This document shows positions 1-6,439 of a DNA stretch of 6,875 bases, in pieces. The translations under genes were made by a program, and so were the position numbers. The DNA is from Deltaproteobacteria bacterium (GTDB taxonomy: Bacteria; SAR324; JACQKK01), in contig JAOUPZ010000172.1 in assembly GCA_029879595.1 (NCBI GenBank), forward strand, positions 1 to 6,875, in the 5' to 3' direction. The notes under the pieces are model-generated. The model was not told where the DNA came from. It did not search any database and was given only the letters and a program-made list of their open reading frames with translations. The stretch's first letter is position 1; every line of letters starts with the position of its first letter.

Positions 1-113
1 GTCAAAGACACCGAGAGACTCAGGTCCTCGTCGCTGGCCAGCGACCGGGCCACCACGGAGGACTTTCCCACCCCGCTAGGTCCGGAAACCACAATCACTC
101 TGGGATGTTTCAT
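1..113 (-). CDS. gmk: Guanylate kinase, N-terminal fragment (runs off the window)
   Basis: Guanylate kinase transfers phosphate from ATP to GMP to give GDP, an essential cytosolic step of guanine nucleotide synthesis. Only the first 37 codons are present; the rest lies beyond base 1. The protein begins MKHPRVIVVS and carries the P-loop GPSGVGKSS at residues 11-19, preceded by the usual hydrophobic beta strand. The next part ends in LSLSVSL, which matches the stretch just before the conserved TTR segment of Gmk. The ATG at 113 lies 12 bases after the yicC stop codon, and its Shine-Dalgarno is weak. A yicC-gmk order is common in bacteria, which supports the assignment. Other P-loop kinases could share the motif, but motif plus neighbour make Gmk the best call. 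Confidence 0.88.
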   Translation of the reverse strand, partial: MKHPRVIVVSGPSGVGKSSVVARSLASDEDLSLSVSL

Positions 114-125
114 GGATGTAAAACC

Positions 126-1004
126 CTATTCGATGTTCTGAATCTGCTCGCGCAGTTTTTCCAGGGTGGATTTTATCTCTATGACCAGTGCGCTGATGGT
201 CGTATCGTTGCTTTTCACGCCGAGGGTGTTTGCCTCGCGATTCATCTCCTGGAGTAGGAATTCAATTTTCCGGCCAACCGGACCATCTTCCCGCATTAAT
301 TTTTCCAGATGGTCCAGGTGTGTGCGAAAGCGCGCCAGTTCTTCCGAAACATCGCAGCGTTCGGCGAACAGGGCGATTTCCTGGGCCAGCCGGTCATTGT
401 CGGGCAGGTTTTCCCCCAGCAGCTTTTCCAGGTTGTCCTTCAGCTTGGCGGCATACTGCCGGGGCGCATCCCGGCTGAGGGGCTCCACTTTATCGATAAA
501 TTCCCGCAGCCGGGAGCGCTGGTCCTCAAGCTCGCTGTGCAGGGACTTCCCCTCGGTATCCCGCATGCTCAGCAATTCGTCAAGGGCGGTGTTCAGCACC
601 TTTCCCAGCAGTTCCTCAAACTGATCGCGCCGGCTTTCCCATGCATCGAACCTCACCAGTTCGCGCACCCCCATCAGGTCTCCCAGTGAGATGCTGACCG
701 GCCGGCCCAGCAGGGTCGAGGCTTCCTCCACCAGGGCGGTCAGGCCCTTCATCAGGGGCTTGTTGAGCGCCAGGGGCTGTTCACCTTCCCCGTCCGGAGC
801 CAGGTAGATGCTTCCCTCGATCTTGCCGCGCTCCAGCCGGGTCCGGATGATTTTCTTGAAGGGTTCCTCCAGGTAGTTCATCCCGCCGGGCAGCCGCAGG
901 CGGATATCCAGGTGCCTTCCGTTTACCGAGCGCACCTCGGCGGAACCGCGCCAGCCGCTGGCGGTAGCTTCCGCCCTTCCAAAACCTGTCATGGACTTGA
1001 TCAT
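126..1004 (-). CDS. yicC: YicC/YloC family endoribonuclease
   Basis: The 292-aa product has the usual length and both conserved ends of the YicC family. The N-terminus begins MIKSMTGFGRAE, followed by a SVNGRHLDIRLRLPG block (residues 26-40) and an ERGKIEGSIYL strand (58-68). The C-terminal domain (formerly DUF1732) has PVGRKIEFLLQEMNREANT (242-260) and ends KLREQIQNIE, a family hallmark. E. coli YicC is reported to be an endoribonuclease involved in small-RNA decay; that role is transferred here by family membership. The ATG at 1004 is preceded by a good Shine-Dalgarno (GAGGAG) that overlaps the stop codon of the upstream gene, with an 8-base gap, so translational coupling is likely. gmk follows 12 bases downstream. 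No small remA/DUF370-type gene lies between yicC and gmk, although many bacteria have one there. Confidence 0.93.
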   Translation of the reverse strand: MIKSMTGFGRAEATASGWRGSAEVRSVNGRHLDIRLRLPGGMNYLEEPFKKIIRTRLERGKIEGSIYLAPDGEGEQPLALNKPLMKGLTALVEEASTLLGRPVSISLGDLMGVRELVRFDAWESRRDQFEELLGKVLNTALDELLSMRDTEGKSLHSELEDQRSRLREFIDKVEPLSRDAPRQYAAKLKDNLEKLLGENLPDNDRLAQEIALFAERCDVSEELARFRTHLDHLEKLMREDGPVGRKIEFLLQEMNREANTLGVKSNDTTISALVIEIKSTLEKLREQIQNIE

Positions 1005-1012
1005 TTCTCTCC

Positions 1013-3520
1013 TCAGGACCTGCGGCCCAGTTCCCTGTCATATTTTTTCCGCTTGCTCTCATCACTTAAAACTTCATAGGCCTCGGATATCTTGCGGCTC
1101 ATTCGTTCCGCCTCCTCCTTGACCCAGTTGAATTCCGAATGATTGTGCAAATCGGGGTGATACTGCTTGAGCAGCCGGTGATAGGCCGTCTTGATTTCGG
1201 CGGCGCTGGCATCCGGCTTCAGTTGCAGCAGGTCGTAATAGCTGGGTTGTTTTGCTCCCCGGGCGGTCTCCTGCCTGGGGGGGGCGCTGAAATCCAGTTT
1301 TTTTAGCTGGCCCACTATTTCCTTGAGCCGGGTGTGGATGGCACCCAGGTCGGCGTGATGGTCGTCCAGCCGGCGGTTGATGGAGTTCAGCTCCGCCTCC
1401 AGTTCCATCAGCAGCGAGGTGTGCTGCCTGTTGCTGTCGGCGCGGCGGGCCAGCCGGATCATCTCCTCCACCTTGGTCAGAAGCTCGCGGGCCACTTTGC
1501 GGCGGGTTTCCCGGGCCGAATCCATGCGGTGGGAACGTTCCGTTCCCGCGCGGGCCTGGGCCGGGCCTGAGGTATGCCTGAAGTAGGCGGGGTCGCCCGC
1601 GCCCTGTCCGGCTCTGCCGCCCGCCGCAGGTTGTTCGGGCGGGGTGCGTTTTTTCCGGGCGGCCGATCCGGGATCGGTATCCGTCCGGCGCCGGTTCCCC
1701 CTGCGCCGGATGTACATCACGATGCCCCCCAGGGCCAGCGCAACCGCGATGACGGCGGCCAGCGCCTCCTTGATCCTTTTGCCGGTGCGGGAGTCGATGT
1801 CATCCTTGAGCCGCAGGGCCGCCTCGTTTTCGGGATGATCCTTCAGGACCTCCTTCACCAGCGCGCCGGCGGCCATATAATCGCCCCAGGCCAGCTTGTC
1901 GCGGGCCTGGGCCAGCACCGTGTCGATTCTCCGAAGCTCCTCGGCCTGCCGGATCAGCTCCAGGGCGTCGGCGTGAAAGCGGCTTTTTTCGTCTATCGTA
2001 TCGGTCAGCAGGGAAATCACCTGCCGGTGCCGGCCCTGCTCCAGGGCTTCGCGGGCCTGTTGCAGAACCTGTTCCTGCTGCCTGTCCTGGGTCAGGTTAA
2101 GTATTTCCTGGGCCTTCTTGTTGGAGGGCTGCACGGAGAGCACTTGCCGGGCCCAATAGGTCTGCTGCTCCTCGTTCCCTTCGTCAAGGGCCTCTTCCAG
2201 CCGCGCCAGAAAAGCCTGAAGTTGTTTTTCCGGTGGTTCGCGGTTCACCTCGGCCAGCAGGTCGGCCTTGGCGCGGGGTCCCAGCGAGCTTTCATCGATC
2301 AGCCGGGCGTAGTTCCGGGCGATCTGGTAGGCGCCGATTTTCCTGAGGTGCCGGGCATAATCCAGGTATGAAACGGGCAGCGCGAAGCCGTACAATCGCA
2401 GGGCGTTGTCCCCGGCCACCAGCAGATACCGCCCCGTGGGACTGGCGGCGGTGGCTTCCGGCTGGGCTTCGGCCAGGCGTCCCAGCACCCTGGCCCCCCG
2501 GGCCGGCAGCATCAGCGCCCCTCCGGGAACGCCGACCATCATGAGGTGCCCGTGACCCAGGCTGAACAGTGACCCGGCGCTGAAATCCTGGGGAGCCTGG
2601 CTGACGAAGGTGGCTTCCTGGGCCTGGAAATTTTTATCCCAGCGGATGAGGTTGTGCCCCTCGTCCAGGGAGATCAACCCTCCGCCGGCAATGGGGAGCA
2701 GGGCGGCCACATTGAAGCGGTGTCCGGAAAGATTGCGAGATTCATGGCCTTTTTCCAGGTCGATCAGGCGGATCTCCTTTACGCCCCTCATGGCCAGGGC
2801 CAGGGTCTGATCCTGGACCATGATCCCGATGGCTGCGGCAGGATCAGCCGCCCGGTACAGCGGTGTTCCTTCATCCTCCTCTGCGCGCCGGGAGCGGGAA
2901 ATGCCCCGTTTGAACAGGTTCCTGTCCCGTGCCCAGACCACCGCGCCCTCCTGGTCGTCCAGCAGAAAATCCGCGCCGATGACCTGACCGTCGTCCTCGG
3001 CTTCCAGCCGCCAGCGCCGGTGCCGGCTGGCCAGCGCCTTTTCGGGGTTCATGGGGGCGATGGGCAGCTCCCACAGTTCGGTGGCCTGGGAACCGGCAAC
3101 CAGCAAGAGTTCGTCGCGGGGACTGAAACGCAGCAGCGGCTGTTTGCCCACCCGGGTTTCCAGCAGACCCAGCAGCGCCTTGCTGGGCCGGTCGTAGAAG
3201 CGGACAAGTGTCTTGCCTTTGTCGGTGGATGCGGCGGCCAGAATGGTTTCATCGGCGCTGATGGCCACGGCCCCGGCCCGCCCCTGGTAGGAAATAACCG
3301 CCTCTTCCTTCAGCAGGGCCTGGCCTGCGGGGGTCAGCGGCAGGGAATCCTGGGCCAGGGCCAGTTCTGTCCGGCCCAAACCCGGCAGACACAGCAGAGC
3401 CAGGACCAGCAAAACCGGGCTCGGCAGACCCGAACCTATCAGATATCGGGCGCTTTTGCGCCTTTGCAGCTGGAGCTCTCCCTGATCGGTCTTGGTATGT
3501 GCAGGGTTCTTACCTGGCAT
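1013..3520 (-). CDS. Membrane protein with exported beta-propeller/TPR-like region and C-terminal J-domain
   Basis: Numbering is from the ATG at 3520 (835 aa). A basic N-terminus is followed by a hydrophobic segment (about 32-50) ending near an ALAQD signal-peptidase-like site. Residues about 75-381 have WD40/propeller-like strands, most clearly the GH...WD unit at about 266-294. Residues about 388-578 are alpha-helical and resemble TPR repeats. A second hydrophobic helix (about 587-603) is followed by RRRGNRRR, which places the C-terminus in the cytoplasm. After a low-complexity linker come probable coiled coils (about 670-740) and a J-domain (759-831) with HPD at 788-790. J-domains stimulate DnaK-type Hsp70 ATPases, so the protein may link an envelope sensor or scaffold to a cytosolic chaperone. 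The GTG at 3526 is also in frame, but AAGGTG lies 5 bases before the ATG at 3520 and would overlap that GTG, so I chose the ATG. The client and true function are unknown. Confidence 0.85.
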   Translation of the reverse strand: MPGKNPAHTKTDQGELQLQRRKSARYLIGSGLPSPVLLVLALLCLPGLGRTELALAQDSLPLTPAGQALLKEEAVISYQGRAGAVAISADETILAAASTDKGKTLVRFYDRPSKALLGLLETRVGKQPLLRFSPRDELLLVAGSQATELWELPIAPMNPEKALASRHRRWRLEAEDDGQVIGADFLLDDQEGAVVWARDRNLFKRGISRSRRAEEDEGTPLYRAADPAAAIGIMVQDQTLALAMRGVKEIRLIDLEKGHESRNLSGHRFNVAALLPIAGGGLISLDEGHNLIRWDKNFQAQEATFVSQAPQDFSAGSLFSLGHGHLMMVGVPGGALMLPARGARVLGRLAEAQPEATAASPTGRYLLVAGDNALRLYGFALPVSYLDYARHLRKIGAYQIARNYARLIDESSLGPRAKADLLAEVNREPPEKQLQAFLARLEEALDEGNEEQQTYWARQVLSVQPSNKKAQEILNLTQDRQQEQVLQQAREALEQGRHRQVISLLTDTIDEKSRFHADALELIRQAEELRRIDTVLAQARDKLAWGDYMAAGALVKEVLKDHPENEAALRLKDDIDSRTGKRIKEALAAVIAVALALGGIVMYIRRRGNRRRTDTDPGSAARKKRTPPEQPAAGGRAGQGAGDPAYFRHTSGPAQARAGTERSHRMDSARETRRKVARELLTKVEEMIRLARRADSNRQHTSLLMELEAELNSINRRLDDHHADLGAIHTRLKEIVGQLKKLDFSAPPRQETARGAKQPSYYDLLQLKPDASAAEIKTAYHRLLKQYHPDLHNHSEFNWVKEEAERMSRKISEAYEVLSDESKRKKYDRELGRRS

Positions 3521-3541
3521 TGGCACCTTGCTGAAGTTTCC

Positions 3542-3560
3542 GCCGGGGCTGTTTCCCGGC
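3542..3560 (-). other. Short GC-rich hairpin in the trmB/J-protein gap
   Basis: A perfect 6-bp inverted repeat (GCCGGG / CCCGGC) with a 7-base loop lies in the 60-base gap between trmB and the next gene of the operon. No T-run follows on the minus strand, so it is not a classical terminator. It could adjust transcript stability or attenuate expression, or it may be chance in GC-rich DNA. Confidence 0.25.
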
Positions 3561-3580
3561 CTGCCCTTGCTAATTCCGGT

Positions 3581-4291
3581 TCAATCCCCCGGATGCCGCT
3601 TTTCCAGCTCCAGGCGGAAGATCTGTTTGCCCCGGGCCCGGAACAGGTGTTCGAATTCGGTGCGCACCGGTTCCAGCAGGGAGGCTTCCCGCTGGCAGTG
3701 GTTGCTCCAGCTCAGGGGGCGCATGTTTTTCCGGTTTCGGGTCAGGCTCAGGACATGCAAAAAATATCCCGAATGGTCGGTCTTGAAACGAAACACACCC
3801 CCCGGCCTGAGCAGCGATTCCAGCGTTTCCAGAAGGGGAGTGCCCACCAGACGCTTTTTCCACTGCTTTTTTTTCTGCCAGGGGTCGGGAAAGTTCACAT
3901 AAACCACGTCCAGGCTGTCTGGATCGAAATATCCCGCGAAGTTTTCGGCGCGTTCGCGCATGAGAATCACGTTGCCGGAGCCCTGTTTTTCCAGCTTTTC
4001 CGCTCCCCGCACCAGCCGCTTGAAGCGCAGCTCGAACCCGATGAAGATATCAGCGGGATAGCGATGGGCCAGCCCCACCAGGAAATTTCCCGATCCGCAG
4101 CCCAGGTCCACAATCACCCGGGGGGCCGGGCCGCCCGTTGAGGCCATCCGGAGCTTTTCCAGGCGCCGCCGCACCTCTGCGGGAGTGGGATGGGGGACCA
4201 GGATATCGGGGTGGTCATAGACCCGGGCGGTGTAGGGGTTTATGTCCTCGTATTTTGCCAGCGGTTTTTCCATGCTCGGAAGGTCTGTCAT
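3581..4291 (-). CDS. trmB: tRNA (guanine-N7-)-methyltransferase TrmB
   Basis: TrmB uses S-adenosylmethionine to methylate N7 of G46 in the variable loop of tRNAs. From the ATG at 4291 the product is 236 aa, a normal length for the family. The SAM-binding motif I is VDLGCGSGN (61-69), with an acidic motif II in GFE (85-87). The family signature NFPDPW is at 133-138, followed by the basic stretch QKKKQWKKR. The later KTDHSGYF block (170-177) and TEFE near the C-terminus are also TrmB features. The frame stays open upstream to 4480, which would give 299 aa, but those extra 63 residues do not look like TrmB and overlap the divergent gene's promoter and start, so I reject them. ATGs at 4291 and 4273 are both possible and neither has a strong Shine-Dalgarno. 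It is probably the first gene of the minus-strand operon. Confidence 0.92.
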   Translation of the reverse strand: MTDLPSMEKPLAKYEDINPYTARVYDHPDILVPHPTPAEVRRRLEKLRMASTGGPAPRVIVDLGCGSGNFLVGLAHRYPADIFIGFELRFKRLVRGAEKLEKQGSGNVILMRERAENFAGYFDPDSLDVVYVNFPDPWQKKKQWKKRLVGTPLLETLESLLRPGGVFRFKTDHSGYFLHVLSLTRNRKNMRPLSWSNHCQREASLLEPVRTEFEHLFRARGKQIFRLELEKRHPGD

Positions 4292-4455
4292 GTCAGTGCC
4301 GGAAGCCCGGTTGGCATTGCCATCGGAGATATTCCTCAGCCTCTGATGAATCTCCTGTTGGACTGATGGCGTTGTACCGTTTAAAATTATGCAGTTAATC
4401 ACGGCATCGTGGCCATGGTGCTTCATCAGTTGCTGTCTTTTGCCCCCGGCGGAAT
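4292..4455. promoter_or_regulatory. Divergent intergenic control region between trmB and the J-domain/TPR gene
   Basis: These 164 bases separate two divergently read genes, so both must be expressed from here unless promoters lie inside genes. The centre (about 4380-4400) is AT-rich against GC-rich surroundings. On the minus strand CATAAT (complement of 4387-4392) could be a -10 element for the trmB operon, but I see no matching -35 at 16-18 bases. The two -10 candidates sit head to head. Confidence 0.5.
4358..4387 (+). promoter_or_regulatory. Candidate sigma70-like promoter for the plus-strand J-domain/TPR gene
   Basis: TTGGAC (4358-4363) and TAAAAT (4382-4387) are separated by 18 bases. 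The -10 matches the consensus at 5 of 6 positions and the -35 at 3 of 6. Transcription would start near 4394 and leave a leader of about 60 bases before the ATG at 4456. The -35 is weak, so this is a candidate only. Confidence 0.4.
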
Positions 4456-5403
4456 ATGACCCGTACCCAGGCCAGGACATATTACGAGATTCTCCAGGTC
4501 AATCCAAGGGCATCGCGCGAGGTCATTCAGGGGGCCTACCGGGCTCTTTTAAAGGCAGGCGGTTTCCATCCCGACCTGGGTGGCTCCGACGAAGAAGCCA
4601 AGATCATCAACGAGGCCTATTCCGTATTGGCAGATCCGACCCGCCGCCGGGAATATGATCAGCAGATCGCCCAGGCGTCCAGCCCCGGACCGGCCGGTGA
4701 ACAGGCCCTGGTAAGAACCCAGTATATCCTTATTTGCCCCTCATGTCGCCAGAAGAACCTGCTCACCGACCTGGGGACCCTGGGCCGGACCAAATGCGCG
4801 GCCTGCGGGCATGTGCTGGAGCCCAAGCGCCGGATGCCCGTGGAAACCGATCATGGCAAGGCCTTCCGCATGGGCATATTCCTGTATGACAAGGGCATGA
4901 TGCAAAGGGCCCGCAAGGAGTTGGAGACGGCGGTGCGGCTCAATCCCCGCAACTCCAAGTACCATTACTGGCTGGGGCGCTGCAATTACCAGATGCGGGT
5001 CTATGAGCAATCGCGCCAGGCCTTTCACAGGGCCACCCAGCTGCGCCCGGAGAAGTTCCATTTCCAGTTCTGGCTGGGCCAGACCTGCTATGTGCTGCAG
5101 GATTATCAACACGCCGTGGAGGGCTTCAACTCGGCCCTGAAGATCCGCCCGGAGCACAATCCGACCCGCCTGCGGCTGGCTTCGTGCTTTTTCAGGCTGG
5201 GGCGCTATCCGCAGGCGGTGAAGGTGCTGGAGGAGGCCATCCGCCGCGATCCCGGCCAGCTTGAGCTGTACACGCTGATGGGGGTGGTGTACCTGGCCGG
5301 GCGCAATCCGGAGGCCGCCCTGAAGGCTTTCCAAAGGGTGGAGTCGCTCCATCCGGGTGATTCCACGGCCCGCAAGTACATCGATATCATCAGCAACAAG
5401 TAA
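4456..5403 (+). CDS. J-domain / zinc-ribbon / TPR protein
   Basis: The 315-aa product has no signal peptide or membrane helix and should be cytosolic. An N-terminal J-domain (about 8-70) contains HPD at 38-40 and ends with the conserved ADPTRRREYD segment. A four-cysteine ribbon follows (C94-x2-C97 and C114-x2-C117), likely to bind zinc. From about 137 to 301 there are about five TPR units of 33-34 residues, each with the usual W/Y-LG, Y-A and P spacing, for example YHYWLGRCNYQMRVYEQSRQAF. The J-domain would engage a DnaK-type Hsp70, while the TPR array would bind a partner or client that cannot be named from sequence. It is unlike canonical DnaJ, which has a G/F region and four CxxCxGxG zinc repeats. 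The ATG at 4456 has only a weak GGCGGA element very close upstream, but no other in-frame start lies before the J-domain. A probable terminator follows. Confidence 0.88.
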   Translation: MTRTQARTYYEILQVNPRASREVIQGAYRALLKAGGFHPDLGGSDEEAKIINEAYSVLADPTRRREYDQQIAQASSPGPAGEQALVRTQYILICPSCRQKNLLTDLGTLGRTKCAACGHVLEPKRRMPVETDHGKAFRMGIFLYDKGMMQRARKELETAVRLNPRNSKYHYWLGRCNYQMRVYEQSRQAFHRATQLRPEKFHFQFWLGQTCYVLQDYQHAVEGFNSALKIRPEHNPTRLRLASCFFRLGRYPQAVKVLEEAIRRDPGQLELYTLMGVVYLAGRNPEAALKAFQRVESLHPGDSTARKYIDIISNK

Positions 5404-5410
5404 TCTTTAA

Positions 5411-5436
5411 AACAGCCGCCGGCCTTCCGGTCTGTT
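5411..5436 (+). terminator. Probable intrinsic terminator of the J-domain/TPR gene
   Basis: Beginning 7 bases after the stop codon, AACAG pairs with CTGTT and an inner GCCGG pairs with CCGGT around a CCTT loop, leaving a two-base CC bulge. The following GTGTTTG is only partly T-rich, so efficiency may be moderate. The position suggests it separates this gene from the downstream DUF3015 pair. Confidence 0.5.
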
Positions 5437-5474
5437 GTGTTTGCCCGGAAAATAATTCCCCCCCAAACCGGTCC

Positions 5475-5522
5475 TTTTTCCGCTAATTATCGTTTGAATA
5501 GTCGGAGGGGTCAGCGACTATT
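5475..5522 (+). promoter_or_regulatory. Upstream region of the first DUF3015 gene with an 8-bp inverted repeat
   Basis: A perfect inverted repeat, AATAGTCG (5497-5504) and CGACTATT (5515-5522) with a 10-base loop, lies 34 bases before the TTG start. It overlaps TTGAAT (5494-5499), which resembles a -35 element. TTTTTCCGC at 5475-5483 recurs at a similar distance upstream of the second DUF3015 gene. The repeat could be an operator or a leader hairpin. I cannot assign a convincing -10; TAAAAT at 5531-5536 lacks a good partner. Confidence 0.35.
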
Positions 5523-5556
5523 TCGTATTTTAAAATAATTGAACAGGAGAGGAATC

Positions 5557-6063
5557 TTGAGAAAAACATTGTTCATGCTGTTGGCCGGCGCCCTGCTGTC
5601 CGCTTTCGGGCCGCAAGCAGCCGTTGCCAAGTGCGATATAGGAACATTCACCATCGACCGGCCCAGAAAAGGCGATACCATCGCCGGGTACCTGATATCC
5701 ATGACCACCAGTTCGGGTTTCGCGGCTTCCACCTACAGCTCGGCGGAGACTTCGGGCACATCGGGCTGCGGCAAGGGTGGCCGGGGTGCGGCGCTGGAGC
5801 AGCAGGTGGAGTTCGTGGCTTCGTCGGCGAAACGCCTCCTGGAAGACTTTGCCCGGGGCGGTGGCGAGCATGCCGATTCGCTGGCCGCGCTGCTGGGCTG
5901 CTCGCCGGAGCTGCGGGGGCGCTTTGCCGGGCTGATGCAAAGCCGGCTGGAGGCGCTTCAGCCGGATGCCATGCTGCCGGAAACCATTCCCCTGCTGCGG
6001 AGCATTCATGCCGAGGCGGGCGTGGATCAAACCCTGAAGGCTGGCTGCCCGTATTTGACATAG
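5557..6063 (+). CDS. Secreted DUF3015-family protein, copy 1
   Basis: The 168-aa product starts with a signal peptide (MRKTLFMLLAGALLSAFGPQ..., likely cut after AAVA at residue 24), so the mature protein should be periplasmic or outer-envelope. A middle segment, MTTSSGFAASTYSS followed by SGTSGC, and a helical C-terminal half (LEDFARGGGEHADSLAALLG, about 95-114) match the pattern I know for DUF3015, a family without known function. Cysteines are at 26, 71, 115 and 164 and could form two disulphides. An in-frame TTG at 5539 would give 174 aa, but it lies before the strong Shine-Dalgarno AGGAGAGGA (5545-5553). The TTG at 5557 has the right 3-base spacing and gives a normal Lys/Arg-rich start. 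A paralogue follows 376 bases downstream. DUF3015 is assigned from recalled motifs, not a search. Confidence 0.75.
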   Translation: MRKTLFMLLAGALLSAFGPQAAVAKCDIGTFTIDRPRKGDTIAGYLISMTTSSGFAASTYSSAETSGTSGCGKGGRGAALEQQVEFVASSAKRLLEDFARGGGEHADSLAALLGCSPELRGRFAGLMQSRLEALQPDAMLPETIPLLRSIHAEAGVDQTLKAGCPYLT

Positions 6064-6104
6064 CCGGTGCCGTGCAGTTCTTTCAAAACTGTCGGCAGGA
6101 CCGG
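6064..6104 (+). terminator. Strong three-part hairpin directly after DUF3015 copy 1
   Basis: Immediately after the TAG, CCGGT (6064-6068) pairs with ACCGG (6100-6104), GCCG (6069-6072) with CGGC (6093-6096), and CAGTT (6075-6079) with AACTG (6087-6091), with small bulges between. No T-run follows (the next bases are ATAAAAAGG), so it is not a standard intrinsic terminator. It may protect the 3' end of the mRNA or act as a weak or factor-aided terminator. Confidence 0.35.
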
Positions 6105-6227
6105 ATAAAAAGGGGGCGCAGGATGCGGCGCCGGATTTGTTTGTGAGGCGTATTCATGCGGTAATAATAACGCGCCATATCAATGGCCTGGCAAATTATT
6201 CTCGCCATATTGCCGTTTTTGTAGTAG

Positions 6228-6248
6228 CATTTTTCTGCCTGAAAAATG
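6228..6248. repeat. Perfect 8-bp inverted repeat in the spacer
   Basis: CATTTTTC (6228-6235) and GAAAAATG (6241-6248) flank a 5-base TGCCT loop. The stem is AT-rich and not followed by a T-run on either strand, so an operator or a leader hairpin is as likely as a terminator. Confidence 0.4.
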
Positions 6249-6352
6249 ATCCGGGGGGACCCCAACACCAGAGCAGCAATCCTTTCCACCGGCATTTTCC
6301 CGGCATGAAGAATCCCATTTATCCAAAGGCAGGGCCACTGATCAGGCAGGAG

Positions 6353-6380
6353 TTTTTCCGCAAGCCGCGGAAAGTTGAAT
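6353..6380 (+). promoter_or_regulatory. Upstream region of DUF3015 copy 2 with a 7-bp inverted repeat
   Basis: TTTCCGC (6355-6361) and GCGGAAA (6367-6373) form a perfect inverted repeat with a 5-base loop. The block TTTTTCCGC (6353-6361) followed by TTGAAT (6375-6380) occurs in the same order before copy 1, at nearly the same distance from the start (87 versus 82 bases). This suggests a shared control element or leftover homology from the duplication. No good -10 lies 16-18 bases downstream of TTGAAT. Confidence 0.3.
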
Positions 6381-6439
6381 CTTCAGGCAGCCTCGCCGGA
6401 AAAATGGCGGCAGGGATTGAATTATCTTCGGGAGGAACC

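Larger units (their letters stand above)
6105..6439. other. Non-coding spacer between the two DUF3015 genes
   Basis: I find no convincing gene in this stretch. Its middle (about 6140-6250) is clearly richer in A+T than the flanking genes. It contains a direct repeat CGCCATAT (6173-6180 and 6203-6210), a bulged inverted repeat CAATGGC / GCCATATTG (6181-6212), and two perfect inverted repeats listed separately. A weak sigma70-like pair TTGTGA (6141-6146) and AATAAT (6163-6168) with a 16-base spacer could drive copy 2, leaving a leader of roughly 265 bases. A 70-codon minus-strand frame (6083-6295) has no clear ribosome binding site and no recognisable domain. Confidence 0.5.

Noticed and set aside
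1574..2371. A 265-codon open frame on the plus strand
   Set aside because: It is wholly antisense to the membrane J-protein gene and reads as a low-information Gly/Leu/Gln-rich sequence without a ribosome binding site that stands out.
2654..4141. A 495-codon open frame on the plus strand
   Set aside because: It runs antisense through trmB and the membrane J-protein, both of which have clear family motifs. Long antisense frames are common in GC-rich coding DNA, and its product has no recognisable domain.
4292..4480. N-terminal extension of TrmB to 299 residues
   Set aside because: The extra residues do not resemble TrmB, would overlap the divergent promoter and the start of the plus-strand gene, and make the protein longer than the family norm.
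5530..6030. A 166-codon minus-strand frame over DUF3015 copy 1
   Set aside because: It is antisense to a gene with a signal peptide, strong ribosome site and a paralogue next door, and its similarity to copy 2's antisense would simply follow from the duplication.
6083..6295. A 70-codon minus-strand frame in the DUF3015 spacer
   Set aside because: The product is rich in Arg, Ile and Tyr but has no known domain, no clear Shine-Dalgarno, and crosses the hairpin after copy 1. It could be a gene remnant, but I cannot support it.
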